A stretch of DNA of 64,000 nt from Bacillota bacterium (GTDB taxonomy: Bacteria > Bacillota > Clostridia > Lachnospirales > Lachnospiraceae): the NCBI GenBank assembly GCA_023414355.1, contig JAEZOB010000062.1:1-64000 (forward strand), in the 5' to 3' direction. Below the pieces are notes generated by a model. That model saw only the letters and a list, made by a program, of their open reading frames with translations, made no database searches and was not told the DNA's origin. Below, piece by piece: positions 25,720 to 34,652 of the stretch (positions are counted from its first letter, which is position 1; each line of letters starts with the position of its first letter). The position numbers and the translations under genes were made by a program.

Positions 25720-25815
25720 AAACAGCTCCATCTAGTTCTTTATTACAGAATTTATGATCTCTTTATCGCAGAAAAATATATTCTCATAAATCTTTGATCC
25801 TATACATTTTATATA

Positions 25816-25844
25816 AGTTTATCAAATGTGCATATTAAAGTCAA
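25816..25844 (-). promoter_or_regulatory. Promoter of the sugar transferase gene
   Basis: Minus-strand TTGACT (25839-25844), 17 nt, TAAACT (25816-25821), about 95 nt before the start codon. Confidence 0.55.
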
Positions 25845-25954
25845 TTCTACAATTTAGTAGTAGTTATGGTGTTTCAAAAATAAGATAGATTTTTCTCCAA
25901 CATTATTCTGTTCTACCAGCAACGCCGAATTGAATAATACGATACTAATCCATT

Positions 25955-26185
25955 TTAAATACTTTGAATTACATATACTCTGTAACCCAAATCATCGATG
26001 AGCTGCACCGCTCCTGATAAGTCCTGAGCTTCAAATTTGATCTCTATAATCAAGCGAGGATCCCGTGTTCCAAAAGCATGATTCCTATGATATAAAGCGC
26101 TCTGATAAATGTAATACAAAATATCAGGTTTTTTTGCATGTTCATAAACAAGAATTATAGATCCCAATAAAACCTCTCTAAACAT
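25955..26185 (-). CDS. Small protein of unknown function, possibly a gene remnant
   Basis: A 76-residue ORF with a protein-like composition (YHRNHAFGTRDPRLIIEIKF; ending LGYRVYVIQSI), but I do not recognise the family. There is no ribosome binding site near the ATG. The reading frame stays open upstream, through a stretch encoding YHSSETCSFS, until a stop inside the inverted repeat at 26252-26274. This suggests a 5'-truncated gene whose beginning was lost at the repeat. Its genomic position between the two halves of the polysaccharide locus also fits a scar. Confidence 0.35.
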   Translation of the reverse strand: MFREVLLGSIILVYEHAKKPDILYYIYQSALYHRNHAFGTRDPRLIIEIKFEAQDLSGAVQLIDDLGYRVYVIQSI

Positions 26186-26210
26186 AGAAAAGGAGCAGGT
26201 TTCAGAGGAA

Positions 26211-26274
26211 TGATATGATACCTCCTAAGTAGACAAGGTAAATAACCAAAATCTACTTAGGAGGTATCATATCA
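26211..26274. repeat. Perfect 23-bp inverted repeat
   Basis: Arms at 26211-26233 and 26252-26274 are exact complements (start TGATATGATACCTCC, end GGAGGTATCATATCA) around an 18-nt loop. Each arm contains AGGAGGTATCATATCA-type sequence that looks like a ribosome binding site of an IS gene. See the adjacent possible IS terminus. Confidence 0.85.
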
Positions 26275-26310
26275 GAATCCCACCCCAACTATTGACACAG
26301 AGCCTATTTT
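26275..26310. mobile_element. Possible terminal inverted repeat of an IS256-like element (remnant)
   Basis: Read on the minus strand, GGCTCTGTGTCAATAGTTGG (26289-26308) resembles ends I associate with IS256-type elements (a GGCTCTGT... start with a CAATAGTT block). It directly abuts the 23-bp inverted repeat. No transposase remains. The identification is from memory of such termini, so confidence is low. Confidence 0.35.
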
Positions 26311-26375
26311 TTTACAACTATTGCTTCAAATCAATTTAATTAATTGTTTTATTATAGCAATATTCGACATAATAA

Positions 26376-26460
26376 CCAAAAAATTGTGAACCATGTGTAT
26401 TAGTAATATGCTACCGAGTTATGGCAATTTCAATATGGTCTTTACACATGGCTTACAATT
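26376..26460 (-). terminator. Terminator of the main polysaccharide operon
   Basis: Arms AATTGTGAACCATGTGTA (26382-26399) and TACACATGGCTTACAATT (26443-26460) match at 16 of 18 positions. On the minus strand the hairpin is followed by TTTTTTGG. It lies about 80 bp after the cupin gene stop. Confidence 0.7.
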
Positions 26461-26542
26461 GCAACATCCTGTCTTTCACAAGCTCGATCATATTTTTAAA
26501 ACACTTCGTAGCTAAATATCTCAAAAAAATTTTAGTACTCTG

Positions 26543-26902
26543 CTACGTGGTAAAAATATCTTTTTCGCCGAATTCAAGCTCCACGCCATGATCATACATA
26601 CTGACTAAAATTGTATGAGAAATAAAATAAAAATCATGATATACATACTCGTTAATTAAAAACATATCACCTTTTGAAAAATTATATTTTTCTTCCTGAT
26701 TGTCTTTTCTTACCGTTAATTCTAGATCACCTTCAACAATAAAGAATGCTTCCTTATTTTGCTTATGGTAATGGCCGCCGCGTCTTACTTCTGGCTTCGA
26801 TTCTATTACATTAATCTGGTGAAAGCCATTATGAACCAGCTGTGTTAGATTTCCTCTGTCATCAGCAAATTCAAAATCCGGTTTTAGTATCTTTATCATC
26901 AT
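26543..26902 (-). CDS. Cupin-fold sugar-modifying or sugar-binding protein
   Basis: A 119-residue single-domain cupin. Motif 1 is GGHYHKQNKEAFFIVEGD and motif 2 GDMFLINEYVYHDF, so metal-ligand histidines are present. Small cupins in polysaccharide loci are often nucleotide-sugar 3,4-ketoisomerases (FdtA type) or 3,5-epimerases. In this locus it could act on a 4-keto-6-deoxy-heptose intermediate, which is an inference. It overlaps the flavoprotein gene by four bases. Confidence 0.75.
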   Translation of the reverse strand: MMIKILKPDFEFADDRGNLTQLVHNGFHQINVIESKPEVRRGGHYHKQNKEAFFIVEGDLELTVRKDNQEEKYNFSKGDMFLINEYVYHDFYFISHTILVSMYDHGVELEFGEKDIFTT

Positions 26903-28149
26903 TTGTTCTCCATCTCTTCAACCAATTGAAATGCATCATGCATGCATAAATCCATGTTATTATAATTCCAACGGCCCCATCTTCCCAGAAGTTCAAAGCC
27001 TTCTACCTGATCAAAATATGAAAAAATTTCTGTTCTATTCTTACGGTAGTTTTTATCATGAATCACATACGCAAAGTCAGTAAACTCTGTATCAATAATA
27101 CCTCTGAAGCCTAACTCCTCAGGTATCGTATTAGACTGTATAAGCGTTTCATTCACTTCGAATTGATGTCCGATAATTTCAAAGGATGCACTTCCCCTAC
27201 CTTCGACCGGACATGCTTTCGATGTCAATGAGCTTTGGTATCCAATGCGGTGGGCACGATATTGATGAGAAGGAATGTATAACCATGAAATATCAGTTGG
27301 TGGACAATCAAAAAGTATTGTTGTCAGGCTATTATATTTTAAATCAGCAATCGCCTCTGCTATGTTAGCCGGAAGCTCCATAGCCTTTGGCAGTAATGGT
27401 AAAGGAATCGTCGAAATCACTCTATCGTAACCCGAATCTTCGTTCACGATCCACTGATCATTTTCCTTCTTTACTAGATTAACAGGATTGTTATACTTAA
27501 TATGAAGTCCTTCAGCGATTGCATTCACCATCGTCTGAATTCCACCTTCTATCGGATAATAGAAAGTGGAATGCGGCATTTTACGCTCGCTGGGATTTTT
27601 CAGGAGCATAGAACGGATCATTTCCTTTTTAGTAGGCAACGGCATCTTTCCCTGCATCCATTGGGTTTCCATCTGTTCCAATGGATAAGCCCATATCTTT
27701 TCATTATATGGAAGCATATAATAATTTGCGATTGCTTCTCCAAAATTCCAAACAATCCAATCTCTGAAATTATCAGGTTCAGGGCCTTCCTTAGATAAGA
27801 TAAAGTCATAAACACAATCCACCGCATCCTCTATGTTAAGCTCACATAGAGATAATTCAAATGGATAAGAAATATATTGACCGTTAAAATAAATTTTCGC
27901 ATTACGAACAGAATACTGCCATTGATCCTTCGGAAGTAGTGAAAACATCCATTCCACTATTTTCTCATGTCTTGAATTAAAAATATGTCCACCATGCGGA
28001 TCATATACATACCCGTTTGTAATTCGGGATTTTGCCAAACCACCGGGTTGGCTGCATCTTTCATAGATGGTTACATCATGACCTTTATCCTGTAATAATC
28101 TTCCGGCAGTAAGTCCTGATACTCCTGCACCTAAAATAGCATATTTCAT
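26899..28149 (-). CDS. FAD-dependent UDP-galactopyranose-mutase-like protein
   Basis: A 416-residue flavoprotein. It has the Rossmann motif AILGAGVSGLTAGRLL and YERCSQPGGLAKS typical of UGM/protoporphyrinogen-oxidase-like proteins, then DPHGGHIFNSRHEKI with the His-rich loop seen in UGM relatives. Classical UGM converts UDP-galactopyranose to the furanose. This protein is longer and may act on another nucleotide sugar or redox reaction. It lies tightly between gmhA and the cupin gene. Confidence 0.7.
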   Translation of the reverse strand: MKYAILGAGVSGLTAGRLLQDKGHDVTIYERCSQPGGLAKSRITNGYVYDPHGGHIFNSRHEKIVEWMFSLLPKDQWQYSVRNAKIYFNGQYISYPFELSLCELNIEDAVDCVYDFILSKEGPEPDNFRDWIVWNFGEAIANYYMLPYNEKIWAYPLEQMETQWMQGKMPLPTKKEMIRSMLLKNPSERKMPHSTFYYPIEGGIQTMVNAIAEGLHIKYNNPVNLVKKENDQWIVNEDSGYDRVISTIPLPLLPKAMELPANIAEAIADLKYNSLTTILFDCPPTDISWLYIPSHQYRAHRIGYQSSLTSKACPVEGRGSASFEIIGHQFEVNETLIQSNTIPEELGFRGIIDTEFTDFAYVIHDKNYRKNRTEIFSYFDQVEGFELLGRWGRWNYNNMDLCMHDAFQLVEEMENK

Positions 28150-28154
28150 AAATA

Positions 28155-28796
28155 TTACCCCCAGCGTTCACATTCTAAAATAGCACAAAGAAGATGATAA
28201 ACGGCATTGTGCATATTTTGAATCTCATCCGTGATACCAGATGGGACACGAATAATGACATCAAAAAGATCATTCAACCTACCACCGTTTTTTCCTGTTA
28301 ATGCTACCGTCTTTATTCCTAAAGCCTTTGCTACTATCCCTGCATTTAATACATTTTTTGAATTTCCTGAAGTACTAATACCAAAAAAAACATCATTCAC
28401 AGTCCCATAGCCTAAAACCTGTTGAGCATATATATTATCAGCTCCAATATCATTAATGATCGCAGTGATTAATGATGTATGAGCTCCCAGATTGATTGCC
28501 GGAAACGCTCCCTGCAAGGACTTTGCAAGTGCAATTCCTTCCTCGCCAAATTGTGCATATTTATTAATATCATTCTCAGATAAATGTCTTGGCTTAATAA
28601 ATCCTTTCATTAGCTCGCCTACGATATGATCAGAGTCAGCCGCGCTTCCACCATTTCCACAGATCAGGAGTTTTCCACCGGTTGTGAAACTGCTATATAT
28701 CATATCAAACGCCGCTACAATTTCGCCTTCCATAGCTTCTAAAAACGGATATCTGATAATATAATCAGCAATTATAGCTTTCGTAGTATTTTTCAT
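28155..28796 (-). CDS. gmhA: Sedoheptulose-7-phosphate isomerase
   Basis: A 213-residue SIS-domain enzyme. LICGNGGSAADSDHIVGEL is the GmhA signature, and GISTSGNSKNVLNAG the second phosphate-binding loop. It makes D-glycero-D-manno-heptose 7-phosphate from sedoheptulose 7-phosphate, the first step of the heptose pathway. The ATG at 28796 has GGGAG 5 nt upstream; an earlier ATG at 28808 lacks one. Neighbours hddA and the hddC-gmhB fusion complete the route. Confidence 0.92.
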   Translation of the reverse strand: MKNTTKAIIADYIIRYPFLEAMEGEIVAAFDMIYSSFTTGGKLLICGNGGSAADSDHIVGELMKGFIKPRHLSENDINKYAQFGEEGIALAKSLQGAFPAINLGAHTSLITAIINDIGADNIYAQQVLGYGTVNDVFFGISTSGNSKNVLNAGIVAKALGIKTVALTGKNGGRLNDLFDVIIRVPSGITDEIQNMHNAVYHLLCAILECERWG

Positions 28797-28823
28797 AGTA
28801 TCTCCCATCCCTGCTCAAAGTTT

Positions 28824-29834
28824 TTATCTATCCAGGTAGGAACCACCCATTTTGATTTTATTACGCCAATAATTCAATAAATCTTCCATCGTCTGGTCAA
28901 AGGTATATTCAGGCTGCCAACCGGTATGCTGTTTGAATTTAGTTGTATCAGGTACCTGCAGGTCTGCATCAATCGGTCTCAGACGAACCGGATCTGTCTC
29001 TACTTTGATATTCTCTGCGGTAGATAAACTGATTAATTTCTTAAGCATGTCTCCTACTGTGCATGTAAAAGAACCACCAATATTATAATAAGCTCCCTTC
29101 GTTGGATTGACAGTCACAAGCATATAATAAGCTTTTACTGCATCACGAACATCTGCCCAGGTTCTAAGGGAATCCAGATTACCGGTTTTCACGATTGGCG
29201 GAATAATTCCCGCCTCGATAAGAGCAATTTGTTTCGCAAAGGTTGATTCTGCAAATACATCTCCACGGCGGGGTCCTGTATGAGTAAACATTCTTGTGCT
29301 CATAACTGTCATATTATATGCTTCCGCATAATATCGTCCGACAAGATCTGTTCCAACCTTCGATATCGCATACGGGGATGCCGGATGGAAAGTACATTCT
29401 TCATTAATCGGGAGTTTTTCCTTTGGTACACGTCCAAATACCTCCGAAGAAGCACAGACATGTATGACGGGATCCAGTCCAAGAATATGAATACTTTCTA
29501 ATAACCTGCAGGTTCCTAAAATATTGGTATTCAGCGTATCAATCGGAGCCGTAAAGCTGGTAAGCGGATAGCTCTGCGCCGCTAAATGAAAGATATAATC
29601 CGGTCTTACTTTTTCCAAGACCAGCATCAAGGACCCCTGATCATTTAAGTCCCCATAATGAACAAATACACGGTCTTTATTATTAATTCGATCCATTAAA
29701 TGTGAAATATTATCCAGTGGGCTTCTCCATCTCTGTAAACCATGAATTTCCCAGTCTGTATTCTCAAGCAAATAGTCAGCCAAATGGGAGCCTACCATTC
29801 CTGTCATTCCTGTTATTAACGCTCTCTTACTCAT
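28824..29834 (-). CDS. GDP-sugar 4,6-dehydratase (GMD-like SDR)
   Basis: A 336-residue extended short-chain dehydrogenase. The N-terminal GMTGMVGSHLADYLL binds NAD(P), FHLAAQSYPLTSF and CASSEVFG belong to the GMD/RMD group, and YAISK is the catalytic YxxxK. By context it may dehydrate GDP-D-glycero-D-manno-heptose (like DmhA/WcbK) instead of GDP-mannose. Its start overlaps the hddA stop. An RMD-type reductase role cannot be excluded. Confidence 0.85.
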   Translation of the reverse strand: MSKRALITGMTGMVGSHLADYLLENTDWEIHGLQRWRSPLDNISHLMDRINNKDRVFVHYGDLNDQGSLMLVLEKVRPDYIFHLAAQSYPLTSFTAPIDTLNTNILGTCRLLESIHILGLDPVIHVCASSEVFGRVPKEKLPINEECTFHPASPYAISKVGTDLVGRYYAEAYNMTVMSTRMFTHTGPRRGDVFAESTFAKQIALIEAGIIPPIVKTGNLDSLRTWADVRDAVKAYYMLVTVNPTKGAYYNIGGSFTCTVGDMLKKLISLSTAENIKVETDPVRLRPIDADLQVPDTTKFKQHTGWQPEYTFDQTMEDLLNYWRNKIKMGGSYLDR

Positions 29835-30886
29835 ACAGATACCTCCATTTGATTTTTCTGCTCTCTAATTTCTTTAAATAAATCCACCTTTTGATTATTG
29901 ATATATTCTTCCGGCTTAAAATATAATATTCTATTACCATAATTCTCAAATTCAAAGGGTACGTGTAACATATCGTTTAATGCATTGATCACGTTGCATT
30001 GTTTATCCTTTTCAACATAAAAAAGAATAAAGCCACCACCGCCAGCTCCTAAAAGCTTTCCACCGAGCGCGCCGGCTTTTATCGCCTTATCATATATGGC
30101 ATCAATGGAATCATTCGATATTTGCTTCGTTATTCCACGCTTTATCTTCCAAGTATAATCAAGTAAACGTCCAAATTCATTGATATTACATTTGGATGCT
30201 AATACCTTTTCAGCCTCATCTACCAAGGATTGTATCTCTTTTAATTCTTTTATTTTATCATGAGTGGCATCTTCCTGCTTTTTTGCGATTTCGCTGGAGG
30301 TACGGGAGAACCCAGTAAAAAATAACAATAGATTATCATTTAATAAGGTTTTTCTGGCTTGTGACATGATAATCGGTTTTACGATAAAGCCCTCAGAGCT
30401 GAAGTTAATTCGATTAAAGCCTCCATAGGAAGCTGCAATCTGATCTTGAACTCCACCACTCTCTTGACATAATGTTCTCTCTAAATAGATTGCTTCCTTT
30501 GCCAAGGTTGATTTATCAATATACTGCCCCTTTAAAGCATGAAATGCACTTAACATACCAACAGCAAAAGAACTACTGCTTCCGATACCGGATCGTGCAG
30601 GCAAATCAGCCTCATAAACTATTCTTAATTCGTGCATATCCAGGTATTTCATTGCCTCGCGAACTGCCGGATGCTCTATTTCATCAACAGAATTCGTTCT
30701 TTCGATTTTAGCATATGTAATCTGATTTGAATAATCAAAGAAGCGCGGTAAATGTCTTACAGTGACATAACAATATTTATCAAATGTTGTTGATATTACG
30801 CTTCCTCCGTGTTCCTCGTAAAAACCGGGGTAATCTGTTCCTCCGCCAAAGAAGGACATTCTAAATGGTGTTTGAGTAATTATCAT
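29831..30886 (-). CDS. hddA: D-glycero-D-manno-heptose 7-phosphate kinase
   Basis: A 351-residue GHMP kinase. Motif 1 is TPFRMSFFGGGTDYPGF, the ATP loop is ARSGIGSSSSFAVGML, and the third motif GGKLLGAGGGGFI. These match HddA, which phosphorylates the heptose at O-1 with the alpha configuration used for GDP-heptose. I choose the ATG at 30886 (AAGGAG 7 nt upstream) one base after the preceding stop; an earlier start at 30916 would overlap that gene. Confidence 0.92.
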   Translation of the reverse strand: MIITQTPFRMSFFGGGTDYPGFYEEHGGSVISTTFDKYCYVTVRHLPRFFDYSNQITYAKIERTNSVDEIEHPAVREAMKYLDMHELRIVYEADLPARSGIGSSSSFAVGMLSAFHALKGQYIDKSTLAKEAIYLERTLCQESGGVQDQIAASYGGFNRINFSSEGFIVKPIIMSQARKTLLNDNLLLFFTGFSRTSSEIAKKQEDATHDKIKELKEIQSLVDEAEKVLASKCNINEFGRLLDYTWKIKRGITKQISNDSIDAIYDKAIKAGALGGKLLGAGGGGFILFYVEKDKQCNVINALNDMLHVPFEFENYGNRILYFKPEEYINNQKVDLFKEIREQKNQMEVSV

Positions 30887-30887
30887 A

Positions 30888-32174
30888 TTAATTCTCCTTA
30901 TGTGAAAATAAATCATATGAAAATTCCAATAAATTTTGATATGTTAATGTGTTTTTCACTTTCTCCTTGTCTTCTTCCATGCCCAGAAAAACTGTAATAC
31001 ATCCGGCTGCATTGCCAGCATCGACATCACTCTTGCTGTCTCCGACCATATAGGAATTTGCTAAATCTATATTATATTTCTTAGCAGCCTCGATTAACAT
31101 TCCCGGTTTTGGCTTTCTGCACTCGCATTGCACCTTATATTCAGGTCGCTCTCCCTCAAAGCCTTTATCCGGATGATGAGGACAGTAAAAAATGTCATCA
31201 ATATATGCGCCCTTCTCACCAAGTAAGGTCTCCATCTTATTATGCATTTCCTGCAAGGTGTCAAAAGAGCATTCTCCTCGAGCGATTACCGGCTGGTTCG
31301 TAACCACAATAACCAAGTAGCCCTCTTTGTTCATCAATGAAATAGCCTCTGCAACACCATCTATTAACTCGAAGTCATCCGTATTAGTTATAAACCCTTT
31401 ATATTCATTTATTGTTCCGTCACGGTCAAGAAAAATAGCCTTTTGTTTATTGCAAAGATTCTTTTTCCTAACCTGTCCCTTTTCAATGTCTTCCGATACC
31501 ATTTGGTATCGATCAGGAGTCCCCATGTCTTTTACATATTCCGGAGAATCATAGGCGAATAAGTTTCCTGTTGCTATCATGGGCTTTAATATATCTCTAT
31601 CCAAGTCAGTTTTTCTTAACTCTTCGAATAAAGTAAATATTTTGGGCGATATCATATGAATACCCGCATTAACACGGTTTTTATAGTATCGACGGGGATC
31701 TTCCTTATGAAGCCATTCTACTACCCTTCCATCCTCATCTGCTCTGATGATCGCGCTATCGTAAGGATGATGATTGGGATGGGTGAATAGCGTAACCCAT
31801 GCGTGATTCGCTTTATGATACTCGACAAATCTTTTTATATCAACATCAAAAATGATATCGCCATTGATTAAAATAAAATCTTCCTTTATATCATCCTTCA
31901 AATAATATAATGATCCACAGGTGCCTAAAGGAATATCTTCTTTTATATAAGTAATATTTACACCCAGGGTAGTACCATCCATAAAATAATCTTCAATGAT
32001 ATTCCCAAGATGTCCAACGGCTATTATGAAATCATTAAACCCTTGATTTTTCAAACTAATCATTTGATGTTCCAGTATTGGTTTACCACATATTGGTATC
32101 ATAGGCTTGGGGATATCGCTTGCTACTGAGGCAATTCTCGTACCTTTGCCTCCGGCCATAATAACAACCTTCAT
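30888..32174 (-). CDS. Fused heptose-1-phosphate guanylyltransferase / heptose bisphosphate phosphatase
   Basis: A 428-residue two-domain protein. Residues 1-230 form a nucleotidyltransferase (MAGGKGTRIASVASDIPKPM, then FILINGDIIFD), corresponding to HddC. Residues 245-425 form an HAD-IIIA phosphatase (FLDRDGTINEYKGF, VVTNQP, CECRKPKPGML, MVGDSKSDVDAG), corresponding to GmhB with its zinc-binding His/Cys loop (CPHHP...CECRK). The two steps flank the kinase-dependent intermediates of GDP-D-glycero-alpha-D-manno-heptose synthesis. These are separate genes in most described pathways. Confidence 0.9.
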   Translation of the reverse strand: MKVVIMAGGKGTRIASVASDIPKPMIPICGKPILEHQMISLKNQGFNDFIIAVGHLGNIIEDYFMDGTTLGVNITYIKEDIPLGTCGSLYYLKDDIKEDFILINGDIIFDVDIKRFVEYHKANHAWVTLFTHPNHHPYDSAIIRADEDGRVVEWLHKEDPRRYYKNRVNAGIHMISPKIFTLFEELRKTDLDRDILKPMIATGNLFAYDSPEYVKDMGTPDRYQMVSEDIEKGQVRKKNLCNKQKAIFLDRDGTINEYKGFITNTDDFELIDGVAEAISLMNKEGYLVIVVTNQPVIARGECSFDTLQEMHNKMETLLGEKGAYIDDIFYCPHHPDKGFEGERPEYKVQCECRKPKPGMLIEAAKKYNIDLANSYMVGDSKSDVDAGNAAGCITVFLGMEEDKEKVKNTLTYQNLLEFSYDLFSHKEN

Positions 32175-32188
32175 TTGAATACTCCTAT

Positions 32189-33133
32189 CTATTTTCTATA
32201 TTTATCATGATTTTGTAAATAGTCTTTATAAGTATCTATCAAACCATTTTTCAAGTCAATAGAAGGTCTCCAGCCCAAATCAAATAACTTGGTAGAATCC
32301 AACAGTTTTCTGGGTGTTCCATCGGGCATATTCGTATCATATACTATTTCACCCTGATATTCGACCACCTCAGCGATGATAGCTGCCAAATCCTTAATTG
32401 CTATGTCATTACCAAATCCTATATTAATACATTCGTTGCCTGAATAGTTTTCCATTAAATAAACACAAGCTCTGCCTATATCATCAATATGCATAAATTC
32501 TCTCATGGCACTGCCTGTTCCCCATAAGGTAACCTGATCGGAACCGTTACTCTTAGCTTCATGGAACTTGCGAATTAAGGCTGGTACAACATGTGAATTT
32601 TGAGGATGATAATTGTCTCCCGGTCCATAAAGATTACATGGCATCACGGAAATATAATCTGTACCATACTGTTTATTATAGAACTCACACATTTTCAGGC
32701 CGGATATCTTTGCCAATGCATATGCTTCGTTCGTCTTTTCCAGCGGTGCAGTTAATAAATACTCTTCTTTAATTGGCTGGGGTACAATTCTAGGATAAAT
32801 GCAACCGCTTCCTAAAAACATAAGTTTTTCAACTTTCGATTGATAGGCACTATGAATTACATTCGTTTCTATCGTCAAATTTATATAAATAAATTCTGCA
32901 GGGTATTTATTATTAGCGTTAATCCCGCCTACCTTAGCTGCTGCTAGAAATACATAATCCGGCTTTTCCTCTTGGAAGAAATCCTCAACTTCTTTTTGTC
33001 TGGTTAAATCCAGCTGATCATGAGATCTTGTAACAATATTATGATATCCTTCTTTATTTAATTGCCTGATAATAGCTGAACCTACTAATCCAGCATGGCC
33101 AGCCACATAGATTTTTCCGTCTTTTCTCATCAT
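32189..33133 (-). CDS. GDP-L-fucose synthase-like epimerase/reductase
   Basis: A 314-residue extended SDR of the WcaG/Fcl family. It shows VAGHAGLVGSAIIRQL, FLAAAKVGGINANN, GSGCIYPR and the catalytic YALAK. Fcl converts GDP-4-keto-6-deoxymannose to GDP-L-fucose. In the heptose context it may instead reduce or epimerise GDP-4-keto-6-deoxy-heptose, as WcaG homologues do in Campylobacter. It follows the GT2 gene after a 29-bp gap. Confidence 0.9.
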   Translation of the reverse strand: MMRKDGKIYVAGHAGLVGSAIIRQLNKEGYHNIVTRSHDQLDLTRQKEVEDFFQEEKPDYVFLAAAKVGGINANNKYPAEFIYINLTIETNVIHSAYQSKVEKLMFLGSGCIYPRIVPQPIKEEYLLTAPLEKTNEAYALAKISGLKMCEFYNKQYGTDYISVMPCNLYGPGDNYHPQNSHVVPALIRKFHEAKSNGSDQVTLWGTGSAMREFMHIDDIGRACVYLMENYSGNECINIGFGNDIAIKDLAAIIAEVVEYQGEIVYDTNMPDGTPRKLLDSTKLFDLGWRPSIDLKNGLIDTYKDYLQNHDKYRK

Positions 33134-33162
33134 TCTATCTTCCCCTTTTCTTCCTAATTAGT

Positions 33163-33849
33163 TCAATCTTTTCTTCTTATTTCCCACCACATATATTTTA
33201 AAACCTGCCATCCGGTAGACAGTGCCTTAAAGTGGGTCTCTCCACCGATGCGCGCACTTTCTGTCGTTGGAAATTCAATTCTCTTCGTTTTGAATTTATA
33301 TGATCGATTAACCATCTCAATATCGATTGACTTATCATAATCAGATATTTTAAGACGTTTAAAGCTCTCCATTGTCATACCTCTAAAACCATGTAATACA
33401 TCCCAGACGAAATTACCTTCGCGCTTAAAAAGGATCGCCGATAATAAGCCTAGACCTAATACAAACCACTTTCTGGGTTTGATCAACTTATCATCCTCTT
33501 CATTATGAGCTCCCTTCATCATTCTGCTTCCGACAACGAACTCATATCCTTGCTCATAAAAGGCCCTAAACTTATAAGTATCTTCTACAGGAATGGTTCC
33601 CTTGGGATGATAAAATACAAATGCATCGCATGTGCAATAGGATACTCCTTCCAAACAGGCTTGATTAATTCCTCTCTTCTGTTGCTTGTAGACAGTAATA
33701 CCGTTTTCTTCAAGATACTCTACTGTTCCATCCTTACTTCCGCCATCAATGCAATAAATCTGGTCAAACTTGCTCTTATCAATCAGCGGAATATCATGTT
33801 TACACCCGTCTATCTCATTCCAAGTAACTAAGCATAATGCAACCGTCAT
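33163..33849 (-). CDS. Family 2 glycosyltransferase, probable polyprenyl-phosphate sugar synthase
   Basis: A 228-residue GT-A enzyme. VALCLVTWNEIDG starts it, IDGGSKDGTVEYLEE holds nucleotide contacts, and a VVGSRMMKG motif is typical of dolichyl-phosphate mannose synthase relatives. It has at most one weak membrane segment. Its place beside the two SMR-like proteins suggests it loads a sugar onto undecaprenyl phosphate for flipping. ATG at 33849 has GGAGG 8 nt upstream; the start at 33864 lacks one. Confidence 0.85.
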   Translation of the reverse strand: MTVALCLVTWNEIDGCKHDIPLIDKSKFDQIYCIDGGSKDGTVEYLEENGITVYKQQKRGINQACLEGVSYCTCDAFVFYHPKGTIPVEDTYKFRAFYEQGYEFVVGSRMMKGAHNEEDDKLIKPRKWFVLGLGLLSAILFKREGNFVWDVLHGFRGMTMESFKRLKISDYDKSIDIEMVNRSYKFKTKRIEFPTTESARIGGETHFKALSTGWQVLKYMWWEIRRKD

Positions 33850-33874
33850 TCCATATTCCTCCATAACATTAATA

Positions 33875-34225
33875 TTATTTGCTAAAGCCTAAAACTATAA
33901 CACCCATGATAATGCATAATACAGCAATTACTTTATCACGGTTAATTTTTTCTTTCAATACTAGAAAGGATACCACCATTGTCCATATGTAGGTTAACGA
34001 GGTCATCGGATATAAAACTGTATAGGAGATATATCTCAATAATACAATATTGGTAACCGCACCTATCAAGTAAAACGCAACACCAAGATACACTTCCGGG
34101 ACAAGAATTAGCGAAAAAATATTGATTCCTCTCATCTTAGCAATGCCCTTTTTAAAAAAAAGTGCGCCAAAAGTTCCTGATACGGTCATTATAAAAATAA
34201 TAAATATCTTTAGTATTATAGTCAT
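33875..34225 (-). CDS. SMR/EamA-type small membrane protein, half of a lipid-sugar flippase
   Basis: A 116-residue protein with four hydrophobic helices, resembling the ArnF half of the ArnE/ArnF lipid-sugar flippase. It contains GVAFYLIGAVTNIVLLRYI and YPMTSLTYIWTMVVSFLVLKE. Small pairs of this type move undecaprenyl-phosphate-linked monosaccharides across the membrane. It overlaps its partner gene by four bases. Confidence 0.8.
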   Translation of the reverse strand: MTIILKIFIIFIMTVSGTFGALFFKKGIAKMRGINIFSLILVPEVYLGVAFYLIGAVTNIVLLRYISYTVLYPMTSLTYIWTMVVSFLVLKEKINRDKVIAVLCIIMGVIVLGFSK

Positions 34226-34581
34226 TTTTTTGCCTCTCCTTTAGCTGAACGTCCTAAAAATACCATTCCAAGTATAATGATTCCGATACCAATCAGCTTT
34301 CCTAGCGAAACCTGCTCTTCGAGAAACACCGCTCCTAATATAATTGAAAGGACAAAACCAATGCTAAGCATAGGATGCAGAACAGATAACTCACCAAAGC
34401 GAAAGGCAATCATCATAACCACTGCACCAATGCCGTATAAACCAAATCCAAGCACATAAAATAAAATTTTCTCTTCACTAATGGAAGCCTCTTTCCACAT
34501 CAACTGCCCTACACAGGTGCAAACTGAAGAGAAAATCATTAATAGTATACCAATCAGTAATTTTTTGTTAATTTTATTCAT
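34222..34581 (-). CDS. SMR/EamA-type small membrane protein, partner half
   Basis: A 119-residue four-helix protein like ArnE. It shows FGLYGIGAVVMMIAFRFGE and LSVLHPMLSIGFVLSIILG. It should dimerise with the downstream SMR protein. It is the first gene after a promoter at 34624-34652, so this flippase plus the GT2 and downstream heptose genes may be independently expressed. Confidence 0.8.
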   Translation of the reverse strand: MNKINKKLLIGILLMIFSSVCTCVGQLMWKEASISEEKILFYVLGFGLYGIGAVVMMIAFRFGELSVLHPMLSIGFVLSIILGAVFLEEQVSLGKLIGIGIIILGMVFLGRSAKGEAKK

Positions 34582-34623
34582 TTGTAACCTCGCTTGTTAT
34601 TTTAGTAAAATTCAATCAATATT

Positions 34624-34652
34624 ATTATATCTATTAAGTCTATAAATGTAAA
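34624..34652 (-). promoter_or_regulatory. Internal promoter of the polysaccharide locus
   Basis: Minus-strand TTTACA (34647-34652), 17 nt, TATAAT (34624-34629), about 45 nt before the ArnE-like start. It is a strong consensus match in the 180-bp gap after the 1156-residue protein gene. Confidence 0.75.

Larger units (their letters stand above)
26186..26542. other. Gene-free 357-bp stretch at the end of the main polysaccharide operon
   Basis: Contains, from high to low coordinate in transcription order, the operon terminator (26376-26460), AT-rich filler, the IS-like terminus, and the 23-bp inverted repeat. No ORF is supported. Confidence 0.6.
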
